Source: Alphaproteobacteria bacterium UBA6187 (lineage in GTDB: Bacteria > Pseudomonadota > Alphaproteobacteria > Rickettsiales > UBA6187). Taken from it: a DNA stretch of 12,300 nt. The position numbers and the translations under genes are program-made. Positions 6,404-12,063 of this stretch are shown here, one piece after another. The DNA is taken from NCBI GenBank assembly GCA_002422795.1, contig DITJ01000053.1, forward strand, positions 1 through 12,300, written 5' to 3'. The notes under the pieces are model-generated. The model had not been told where the DNA came from. It saw nothing but the letters and a program-made list of their open reading frames with translations, and ran no database searches. The stretch's first letter is position 1, and the number at the start of each line of letters is the position of its first letter.

Positions 6404-7375
6404 TTATTTCAAATCCGCCAGGCTAACCTCCGGCCTTGCGCCCATATGCTGGATGATTTCAGATGCAGCGATGGTGGCGATGCGTCCGCATTCATCAAGG
6501 GAATATCCTTGCGTATAGCCAAACAGGAATCCTGATGCATAAAGGTCGCCTGCGCCTGTGGTATCAACTACATTCAAGTTTTTGCCCGCTTCTATAACAT
6601 ACACTCCATCATCAGATATGATTAAGGAGCCTTGGCTGCCAAGTGTTATAGCGGCAACTTTACAGATTTTTGATAATTCCTTTGCGGATTCAATAACATT
6701 AGAATTGTTAAATAATTCAGTTACCTCAGCTTCATTGGCAAAAACTATATCAACAGAATTCTTTATAAGTTCAAGGAATTCGGTTCTGTGCCTGGTAACG
6801 CAGAAGGAATCAGAAAGGGAGAGGGCAATTTCACGCCCATGTTTTAGGGCAAGGCGCACGGCTTCCCGCATTGCATCCTTGGCATTTTGTTCATCCCATA
6901 AATAGCCTTCCAGGTAAATTACTTGCGAGTTTTCGATGATTTCTTCGTCAATATCATTTTTAGTTATTTCTTTTGTTGCGCCAAGGAAAGTAGCCATAGT
7001 GCGCTGGGCATCAGATGTTACTGATATGAGGCATCGCGCGGTGCTAAGCCCGTTTTGTGATGGCGTTGTTGTATAATGCACACCGAGTGATTTTAAATCA
7101 TGTGTGAAAATTGCGCCAAGCTGATCGTTTTTTACTTTCCCTATAAATGCAGCGCTGCCGCCAAGTGATACCAACCCTGCAACGGTATTTGCGGCAGAGC
7201 CACCTGATTTTTCTATTGCAGGAGGCATGTTACTATAAATTGCTTCGGCCTGATCTTCATCAATCAGGGTCATGCCACCTTTTTGCAAGTTATTGTTGCT
7301 TATGAATGTTTCATCAACTTTTGCAAGTACGTCTACTATTGCGTTGCCGATGGCGGTTATATTGAAATGGGTCAT
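6404..7375 (-). CDS. PfkB-family kinase (adenosine kinase-like)
   Basis: The 323-residue protein is a ribokinase-fold sugar or nucleoside kinase using ATP in the cytoplasm. The N-terminus ITAIGNAIVDVLAKVD is typical of the adenosine kinase-like group in alphaproteobacteria. PfkB signature 1 region contains KSGGSAANTVAGL (residues 56-68). Signature 2 is DTTGAGDLYASGFL (from residue 271) with catalytic base D277 and the anion hole GAG. Length is normal and the protein looks complete. The ATG at 7375 has AAGAG-like sequence about 10 bases upstream. It is separated from kdsB by 82 bases holding inverted heptad repeats, and from the toxin-antitoxin promoter by 11 bases. The exact substrate (adenosine, ribose, fructose or other) cannot be told from sequence alone. 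Confidence 0.85.
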   Translation of the reverse strand: MTHFNITAIGNAIVDVLAKVDETFISNNNLQKGGMTLIDEDQAEAIYSNMPPAIEKSGGSAANTVAGLVSLGGSAAFIGKVKNDQLGAIFTHDLKSLGVHYTTTPSQNGLSTARCLISVTSDAQRTMATFLGATKEITKNDIDEEIIENSQVIYLEGYLWDEQNAKDAMREAVRLALKHGREIALSLSDSFCVTRHRTEFLELIKNSVDIVFANEAEVTELFNNSNVIESAKELSKICKVAAITLGSQGSLIISDDGVYVIEAGKNLNVVDTTGAGDLYASGFLFGYTQGYSLDECGRIATIAASEIIQHMGARPEVSLADLK

Positions 7376-7386
7376 TTTTTGCTCTT

Positions 7387-7458
7387 GGGTGATGGGTGAT
7401 AGGTGTTAGGTAATGGGGAAGGGGAAAGCTATCACCTGTCACCGATCACCTATTACCC
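7387..7458. repeat. Inverted pair of 7-bp repeat arrays forming a long hairpin
   Basis: The left arm (7387-7416) reads as heptads GGGTGAT GGGTGAT AGGTGTT and so on. The right arm (7429-7458), read on the minus strand, is GGGTAAT AGGTGAT CGGTGAC and so on. About 22 of 30 positions pair across a purine-rich 12-base loop (7417-7428). The right arm ends on the first base of the kdsB stop codon on the plus-strand map (7458-7460). It may act as a transcript stop or processing hairpin, or may be a dispersed repeat. Confidence 0.75.
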
Positions 7459-8186
7459 TACTTCATTATCTTTCTTGCTTTTTCTAAATCTTGCTGTGTA
7501 TCCACACCAAGGGGCACGGTATCAACCGTTACTACATAAATATTCATGCCGTTTTCAAGGGCGCGAAGTTGCTCCAGTTTTTCACGTTTTTCCAGAGGGC
7601 TTGGGGAAAGTTTTACAAACTTATCAAGGGCTGCTTTCCGGTAAACATAAAGGCCGATATGGTGCAGGAGTTCGCCTTCGCCGTGCGGGGCGGTAGCGCG
7701 CGTGAAATAAAGTGCCTTGCCTATTTTATCTTTCCGTGGCGATACAACGGCTTTTACTACATTAGGATTGTTTTTTTCTTCTTCATCAGAAATAACGGCG
7801 GCAAGGGTTACTATATCCGCATCTTTGAATTTTTTCATTACCTCTAATGCAGTATTGATTATCTGCGGGTTAAGGGAAGGCAGGTCGCCTTGCACATTTA
7901 CTATATAATCATATTGTTTGCCGGTTTTTTTGAGGGCTTCATATATACGGTCTGTGCCTGAAGGGTGTGCCGGGTCTGTAAGTATGGCAATGCCACCTGC
8001 AATTTTAACTTCATCAGCTATTTCCTGCTCGGCGCAGGCTATATAAACATCTTTTATGCCAGATTCCTTTGCCCTGTCCATTACATGTAATATCATCGCC
8101 CTGCCGTTGATATTGGCAAGTGGCTTACCGGGCAGCCTGGTTGATTCCATCCTTGCAGGGATGAATATAGCGGTTTTTTTCGTCAT
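7458..8186 (-). CDS. kdsB: 3-deoxy-manno-octulosonate cytidylyltransferase (CMP-Kdo synthetase)
   Basis: KdsB joins Kdo and CTP to CMP-Kdo and pyrophosphate, activating Kdo for the lipopolysaccharide inner core, in the cytoplasm. The nucleotide-binding motif IPARMESTRLPGKPL is at residues 9-23, and HPSGTDR at 74-80. NVQGDLP follows (D101 binds metal; alphaproteobacterial enzymes often have DLP where E. coli has DEP). Near the end are HHIGLYVYRKAAL, EKLEQLRALE and VPLGVDTQQDLEKA, all family hallmarks. At 242 residues it is near the usual 245-250. The start ATG 8186 has only a weak Shine-Dalgarno-like AAGTTAG. It lies 180 bases downstream of the adaptor gene and may have its own promoter in that AT-rich gap. 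It implies a Gram-negative organism that makes Kdo. Confidence 0.95.
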   Translation of the reverse strand: MTKKTAIFIPARMESTRLPGKPLANINGRAMILHVMDRAKESGIKDVYIACAEQEIADEVKIAGGIAILTDPAHPSGTDRIYEALKKTGKQYDYIVNVQGDLPSLNPQIINTALEVMKKFKDADIVTLAAVISDEEEKNNPNVVKAVVSPRKDKIGKALYFTRATAPHGEGELLHHIGLYVYRKAALDKFVKLSPSPLEKREKLEQLRALENGMNIYVVTVDTVPLGVDTQQDLEKARKIMK

Positions 8187-8366
8187 AAACTAACTTGTAA
8201 ATAAGATTTTTTAATAATCTATTCACAAATAAAATTTTTGCAACTAAATACAGTAAGCTTTTTTCTAAAAACTGTAATTGGGCCTTTTCATAACATTGCT
8301 TTATTAATCGAACCGCCAGGAATGCAATATCAATTCAATTCCGCCCTATCCACGACAACACCGCCC
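8187..8366. other. Intergenic region between the adaptor gene and kdsB
   Basis: No gene is supported. The kdsB-proximal half is AT-rich and contains TACAGT / ACTGTA arms (8249-8254 and 8271-8276). The adaptor-proximal half is richer in C on the plus strand. I see no convincing terminator or promoter and no remnant of an RND pump. Confidence 0.4.
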
Positions 8367-9599
8367 CTACTTCTCCTTAACTTTTACTTCATTCCCGGCA
8401 GGTTCAATTTTCTGCACTGATTCGCTTGCATCCATAGCAACTAACTCAGGTGTTATAGGCGCACCCGGCCTTACCCTTTGCAAGCCATTTACAACTATTT
8501 TCTCACCGGGCTTTAACCCTTCGCGCACAACGCGCAAGCCATCTGCTATTGGCCCTAATTTTACTTCACGGTAAGCTGCGTTATTATCGGCACCAACAAC
8601 AAATACGAATTTCTTATTCTGGTCTGTACCAACTGCGCGATCAGTTATTAAAGTGGTTTCAATTTCCTCAGCACTGCCGAGTTTTACGCGGGCGAACAGG
8701 CCGGGCACCAGATTGCCGTAATGGTTATCAAATACAGCGCGTGCGCGGATAGTACCTGAAGTAACATTCAGGCTGTTATCAAATGACTCAACACGTCCTG
8801 AATATTTTTCAGTGCTTACTTCCATAATTACAGGGATATTCTGGTTTTCATCATCTCCCACTGCTTTATTTTTTGAGTATTGCAAGAATGTGTCTTCATC
8901 TACTTCAAAATCTACATAAATAGGGTTATTGGAAACAATTGTGGTTAGTATTGGCGCAGTTGGGCCGGCTTCAACCAGGTTGCCGATAGTTATTTCAGCG
9001 CGGCTTACCTTGCCTGATATCGGCGCTGTAACCTGGGTATATTCAAGATTCAGCCGTGCAAATTCCAGCGATGCCTGGGCGCTTTTTAAATTTGCAGTGG
9101 CTACATTCGCTGCATTTTTGCGTTCATCATATTCACGTTGCGGGATTGCCTTTTCTTTATAAAGGCGCTGCGCGCGCTCATATTCACTTTGCGCAAGCTT
9201 TTCTTGCGCCTCGGCAGAAGCAAAAGCAGCTTCAGCGCGGCTTACATCTGCCTGGTAGGGGCGTGCATCAATAGTGAATAATAAATCACCTTTAGATACC
9301 ATCGCACCATTTGTAAAGCCTATCGACTCAATAACACCGGATATACGCGGGCGGATTTCAACTTTATCAACAGCAACCAGTTTGCCGGAAAATTCATTCC
9401 ATTGTTGTATATTGCGTACGATTACTTCGGCAACACTTACTGGCGCAGCACCGCCGCCCATCATCGCTACCGGCTGGTTTCCGCCACCATGGGGCATAAA
9501 ACGTTGATATGCAAAATACGCAACACCCAGTAGCACAATGGCTATGATGATTTTATTTATTTTCTTTGGCATATGGTTTTTAGGCTTATAGTTAGACAT
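8367..9599 (-). CDS. RND efflux periplasmic adaptor subunit (AcrA/MexA type)
   Basis: The 410-residue protein is a membrane fusion protein that links an inner-membrane RND pump to an outer-membrane channel. A single N-terminal membrane anchor lies at about residues 16-31 (KIIIAIVLLGVAYFAY) and there is no lipobox Cys, unlike AcrA. A short linker rich in Gly and Met follows. The barrel-sandwich/lipoyl halves are visible as VEIRPRISGVIESIGF with GDLLFTIDARPY, and later YTQVTAPISGKVSRAEI-type sequence. Between them is an Ala/Glu-rich coiled-coil hairpin (about 118-190). Beta-barrel and membrane-proximal domains follow, ending in GLKPGEKIVVNGLQRVRPG. ATG 9599 has AAGGAA eight bases upstream. RND pump genes usually follow directly; here the next gene is kdsB, so the pump must be elsewhere or lost. 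The substrate is unknown. Confidence 0.92.
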   Translation of the reverse strand: MSNYKPKNHMPKKINKIIIAIVLLGVAYFAYQRFMPHGGGNQPVAMMGGGAAPVSVAEVIVRNIQQWNEFSGKLVAVDKVEIRPRISGVIESIGFTNGAMVSKGDLLFTIDARPYQADVSRAEAAFASAEAQEKLAQSEYERAQRLYKEKAIPQREYDERKNAANVATANLKSAQASLEFARLNLEYTQVTAPISGKVSRAEITIGNLVEAGPTAPILTTIVSNNPIYVDFEVDEDTFLQYSKNKAVGDDENQNIPVIMEVSTEKYSGRVESFDNSLNVTSGTIRARAVFDNHYGNLVPGLFARVKLGSAEEIETTLITDRAVGTDQNKKFVFVVGADNNAAYREVKLGPIADGLRVVREGLKPGEKIVVNGLQRVRPGAPITPELVAMDASESVQKIEPAGNEVKVKEK

Positions 9600-10082
9600 G
9601 TTATTTTCCTTGTTGTGGGGATGACGCTACTTCACATCAAAATATCTGAGTAACCCCGATTTCAAATCCCTGTTTATTCTTTCCACAGCATTCTTCAATT
9701 TCGCCTGGCACATAACAACAGCAACATAAGACAAGCTTTCGGGGATCACCTAGCCGCATTATCTTATATGGCGATAAAATAACAAAATCAATCCTATTAG
9801 AAAAATTACTTATTTGTGCTTTCAACCTGACACTTTAATATTTCTTTGCGACCTAGATAATGTGCCAAATCAGGCGATAAAATTGATGTACTTTTTGTAA
9901 TGCTAAACAAGTAGGTACAAAAGTACTTAAAATGAGATATTGGATTTTCCTCTGTAGGCATTAAAAGCATGTTTCTTAGCTCTTCATATCTTGGATTATA
10001 CATTACAGGGTACGCGCATCTTCTTTTTCTCTCTGGCTTCTTTCAGTGTTGTTTGTGGAAATACCCCCAGCGATTTATCGAC
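9600..10082. other. Long intergenic region with no convincing gene
   Basis: Short minus-strand frames exist (to about 65 codons; 9637-9825 and 9806-10003), but they overlap each other and lack Shine-Dalgarno sites. One begins with TTG, and I recognise neither. The first holds an unusual CCCC...CC cysteine pattern. The stretch lies between the adaptor gene (minus) and the small gene at 10278 (plus), so it should contain the adaptor's promoter; I see only weak candidates near 9640-9670. It could be decayed coding sequence. Confidence 0.45.
9888..9926. repeat. Imperfect hairpin, GTAC-ended arms
   Basis: GTACTTTTTGTA (9888-9899) and TACAAAAGTAC (9916-9926) pair over 11 bp with one bulged T and a 16-base loop. 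There is no T-tract, so its role is unclear. Confidence 0.6.
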
Positions 10083-10164
10083 ACCCCACAAACACCCTCA
10101 TTATGGGGTATGTTAATAAATATTAACCCCAGTTCTCTAATTGCAATTAGAGAACTGGGGTTAA
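10083..10164. repeat. Nested palindromes including a perfect 42-bp palindrome
   Basis: The sequence 10123-10164 is a perfect palindrome: the arm TTAACCCCAGTTCTCTAATT (first 20 of 21 bases) is mirrored exactly around a GC centre with no loop. Just before it is GTTAATA-AA-TATTAAC (10112-10127). ACCCCA occurs at 10083-10088 and 10126-10131, and TGGGGT at 10104-10109 and 10156-10161, so several stems are mutually exclusive. The last bases of the palindrome form the -35 of the downstream promoter. Confidence 0.9.
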
Positions 10165-10190
10165 CTATATTAGACTATACCTGATATACT
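10161..10190 (+). promoter_or_regulatory. Candidate extended -10 promoter of the 61-codon gene
   Basis: TTAACT (10161-10166) and TGA-TATACT (TATACT at 10185-10190) form a -35/-10 pair with an 18-base spacer and an extended -10. Transcription would start near 10197, leaving a leader of about 80 bases. The -35 lies on the right end of the 42-bp palindrome, so a protein bound there could control it. Confidence 0.5.
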
Positions 10191-10277
10191 ATTTAATTTG
10201 CTAAAACACTTGACTAATGCAGTAATTTAGGGCAGAAATCCACGTTAGTAATTAAATGACTTTAAAGGAGTCTTGTA

Positions 10278-10463
10278 ATGTCAAAAAATAACCCGAAAAA
10301 TCGTGGTGCAGCAGTTCTAAAGAAATTTAATGACAGGGTTGTAAAACCTGTGCGTTACATAGGCACTCACGTTGGTCATGGAAAATACATGGCTGTTCAA
10401 TATGAAGATGGATCAATGGCGCTTGATAACAGCGGCAAGCCTTTACTTTGGGATTCTATCTAG
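10278..10463 (+). CDS. Small basic protein of unknown function (61 residues)
   Basis: I do not recognise a named family. The gene is well supported: AAGGAG (10265-10270) lies seven bases before ATG 10278, a promoter is placed upstream, and a strong terminator follows 35 bases after the stop. The N-terminal third is basic and polar (MSKNNPKNRG, then VLKKFNDRVVKP). The middle (VRYIGTHVGHGKYMAVQYEDG) alternates hydrophobic and small residues like a short beta-rich SH3-like or ribosome-associated fold, and the end is GKPLLWDSI. It has no signal peptide, membrane segment or cysteine. Codon use resembles the neighbours. It is monocistronic. Single-gene transcription and high basicity might fit an RNA- or DNA-binding role, but that is a guess. 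Confidence 0.75.
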   Translation: MSKNNPKNRGAAVLKKFNDRVVKPVRYIGTHVGHGKYMAVQYEDGSMALDNSGKPLLWDSI

Positions 10464-10497
10464 TTTTTCCAGTAGTTGCTTATATACTTAGATAATT

Positions 10498-10533
10498 AAG
10501 TTGTGGTGCATTGAATTGTGCCGCAACTTTTTT
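10498..10533 (+). terminator. Rho-independent terminator of the small gene
   Basis: GTTGTGGTGCA (10500-10510) pairs fully with TGTGCCGCAAC (10517-10527), allowing G-U pairs, around a TTGAAT loop. Two further A-T pairs lie at the base, and a run of six T follows (10528-10533). It lies 35 bases after the stop at 10463. Confidence 0.85.
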
Positions 10534-10870
10534 GTGCGCTTTGTAGAAATTCATAAATATTTCTTCTTTTTCTTTCCCCTCGTCGTTTTCTGATAAAACA
10601 AGCTGTAGAAATAGTGTGTGTTGTTACCCCAATAAAAGCGAAAGCCTTTGGGGAGAGTCTGCTTTTGTAATTGAATACTTTAGCATTTCCCATTTTCATT
10701 TCTGGCGCCGTTGTTATTCGGATTCGTAAAATTAGCGAACCTTTAGTATGATGAAATATAAGTAAACTTTATTTCATCATACTTCGGTTTCACGTAGATT
10801 TACTATGCTAAAATTTTGCTCATCTCTAACGTCTAGCAGAAATGAAAAACGGAAACGCTATTAATGTGCG
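10534..10870. other. Intergenic region between the small gene and the broken-gene cluster
   Basis: No gene is supported. It contains a hairpin CCCCAA / TTGGGG (10627-10632 and 10648-10653) with an inner GC-GAAA-GC tetraloop stem, and a longer hairpin listed separately at 10745-10783. A 25-codon frame from 10843 (MKNGNAIN...) ends at 10919 and overlaps the next fragment in another frame. Confidence 0.45.
10745..10783. repeat. 39-base hairpin at the edge of the broken-gene cluster
   Basis: AGTATGATGAAATA (10745-10758) pairs perfectly with TATTTCATCATACT (10770-10783). An inner AAGT-AA-ACTT extends the stem past one bulged T (10759). No T-tract follows, so it is not a standard terminator. It may be an element end or operator. 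Confidence 0.85.
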
Positions 10871-11020
10871 ATGTCTGAAATGGTGGTCGGCAAAGGACTC
10901 GGAGCGAACCAAATTGTAGGTTTTATAGATGCTTTGAACGACATGGGACGCGTTTTTGAAAACCCGCCCCGACTGGATGGAAAGAGCTTCAAGTTTGAAC
11001 CACTGGCATTGGCTGCATAA
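10871..11020 (+). pseudogene. C-terminal fragment of an unrecognised protein
   Basis: The frame gives 49 residues, MSEMVVGKGLGANQIVG, then FIDALNDMGRVFENPPRLDG, and ends in PLALAA. The composition looks like real protein: a helix with ALNDMG and a Pro-rich turn. An in-frame TAA (10862-10864) lies two codons before the ATG, and there is no Shine-Dalgarno site, so it looks like the 3' end of a longer gene. I cannot name the family. The neighbouring genes suggest an oxidoreductase-rich island, but that does not assign it. It could instead be a genuine tiny gene. Confidence 0.4.
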
Positions 11021-11040
11021 ATTGTTATGTTTATAACAAT
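11021..11040. promoter_or_regulatory. Palindrome ATTGTTAT-GTTT-ATAACAAT
   Basis: Perfect 8-bp arms with a 4-base spacer begin directly after the stop of the preceding fragment and lie 17 bases before an ATG with a good ribosome site. The size and position fit a dimeric regulator site. The TTG-N-CAA spacing is loosely like FNR/Dnr-type boxes but does not match their consensus. A small hairpin is the alternative. Confidence 0.4.
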
Positions 11041-11057
11041 AACAGGGAGATATGCCT

Positions 11058-11171
11058 ATGCCATCAAGTAAAAAAGTCACTGAGGGATTGTCCACCATCC
11101 CATTTGAAGGGAAATTCCAGCACCGGTTTTGTCACAGCAGAATATGTCGAAGGATTGCTTCCTGCACGTGA
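11058..11171 (+). pseudogene. Orphan gene start, fused out of frame to the hmp fragment
   Basis: ATG 11058 has GGGAGA (11045-11050) seven bases upstream, which is a proper initiation site. It encodes MPSSKKVTEGLSTIPFEG, then runs into the flavohemoglobin fragment in the wrong frame and stops at 11171. The true sequence probably ends near 11100, where a join is suspected. A second ATG (11052) is in frame but too close to the ribosome site. The protein's family is not recognisable from about 15 residues. Confidence 0.35.
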
Positions 11172-11304
11172 TGCGGATTATTATTTCTGCGGACCACAAC
11201 CTTTCATGGTGTCCATCTATCATGACCTGATAAAATGGGGCATTCCGGCTTCACAGGTGCATTTCGAGTTCTTTGGACCGCGTCAGGAATTAGAAGCAGC
11301 CTGA
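11101..11304 (+). pseudogene. hmp: C-terminal remnant of flavohemoglobin (nitric oxide dioxygenase)
   Basis: About 67 codons encode the end of the NADH-binding domain of Hmp: GFVTAEYVEGLLPARDADYY, then FCGPQPFM, the CGP-x-PFM NADH-binding motif, and the family's closing segment HFEFFGPRQELEAA. Intact Hmp has about 400 residues with an N-terminal globin and an FAD domain, both absent here. No ATG or Shine-Dalgarno site fits this frame; the first usable codon is a TTG at 11104. The fragment begins just where the orphan start at 11058 loses its sense, so a deletion or rearrangement join lies near 11100. In life Hmp converts nitric oxide to nitrate in the cytoplasm; this piece cannot do so. The left edge is approximate. 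Confidence 0.8.
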
Positions 11305-11352
11305 TAGCTGCTCCCACTATACGATGCATCATTAACAATAAAGAGAAAAGAA

Positions 11353-11673
11353 ATGTCGAATGAGAACACGCCACCAAACAAAGTCATAGATTTAAACAGC
11401 ATCGGTGATAAAAAATTTGCCAGTATTGTAAAAAATGCGCAGTTTGAGACCATTCATGTGGTCATTCAAGCAGGCGGCTCTTTGCCGCCTCATCAGGCTC
11501 AAGGCTCTGCCATTGTGCAATGTCTAAGTGGAAAAGGTACTTTTATTATTGGCGATGAATCACAGAAACTCGAGTCTGGAGCATGGCTATATATGCCACC
11601 AAAAACTATGCATGCTGTTGAAGCGGAAGAAACATTAACGCTCTTGGTTATCAAGATACTTAGCGATCAATAA
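11353..11673 (+). CDS. Small cupin-domain protein
   Basis: The 106-residue protein forms a single conserved beta barrel. Motif 1 is around PPHQAQGSAIVQCLSGKG (residues 45-62) and motif 2 around SGAWLYMPPKTMHAV (75-89). H47 and H87 are kept, but the second His and the Glu of the classic motif 1 are replaced (HQA, then Ser), so a metal site would be incomplete. The C-terminal strand TLTLLVIKIL is typical, and the length is normal. It is the only intact gene in the right-hand cluster. ATG 11353 has a weak AGAG upstream. It lies 48 bases after the hmp remnant and 12 before the HPP gene. Small cupins like this often accompany nitric-oxide or redox genes, which suggests a sensing or binding role; this is inferred from context only. 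Confidence 0.8.
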   Translation: MSNENTPPNKVIDLNSIGDKKFASIVKNAQFETIHVVIQAGGSLPPHQAQGSAIVQCLSGKGTFIIGDESQKLESGAWLYMPPKTMHAVEAEETLTLLVIKILSDQ

Positions 11674-11685
11674 ACTATTTAATTA

Positions 11686-12063
11686 GTGAGCATCGAATTG
11701 GTATCTGAAGTAAGAAGAAAGAAAGCCAGCAGAGCAAGAAGAATCAGGAGTAGTGCTAGAATTGCAGCATTTCCTTTGCATGCTTCCACAAAAGTATATC
11801 ATGTAAGTAGAACGCATTATTTTCCAAAAATGCGTGGAGGACATCCATCACCGCCAAGACCGAATTTGCCATATATTTTTGCAACATGGATTTGCTCAAT
11901 GCTCGCTATCAGTGCGCTCTATGTTGTTTCCGTTTATACTAACTCAGTGCTTATCATGGCTCCATTTGGTGCAACTTGTGTTCTTGTGTTCGGTGCGCCA
12001 GATAGTCCGTTAGCACAGCCACGCAATGTGATTGGAGGTCATTTGATAGCGGCAACCATATAG
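11686..12063 (+). pseudogene. HPP-family membrane protein, truncated
   Basis: The frame (GTG start, 125 codons) carries the HPP family signature. MRGGHPSPPRP begins at about residue 49. A first membrane segment (IFATWICSMLAISALYVV) follows, then MAPFGATCVLVFG, and the hallmark DSPLAQPRNVIGGHL. Whole HPP proteins have four membrane helices; this one stops at TAG 12061 right where helix 3 should begin, so the C-terminal half is lost. The break coincides with a rise in GC. The start is uncertain: the GTG has no Shine-Dalgarno site, its first 48 residues are unusually Arg/Ser-rich, and ATG 11830 is the alternative. Some HPP proteins have been linked to nitrite transport, which would fit the adjacent hmp remnant, but this copy is probably not functional. 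Confidence 0.75.

Noticed and set aside
9637..9825. 62-codon minus-strand frame with a CCCC...CC cysteine pattern
   Set aside because: It starts with TTG, lacks a ribosome site, overlaps another frame and matches no cysteine-rich peptide family I know.
9806..10003. 65-codon minus-strand frame (MYNPRYEELRN...)
   Set aside because: The ATG has no Shine-Dalgarno site and the frame overlaps the next one; the product is unrecognised. Possibly decayed coding sequence, but unsupported as a gene.
10496..10699. 67-codon minus-strand frame
   Set aside because: It runs through the terminator of the small gene, has low-complexity basic content and no ribosome site.
10826..11098. 90-codon minus-strand frame
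   Set aside because: It lies opposite the fragments at 10871-11020 and 11058-11100, whose plus-strand reading looks more protein-like.
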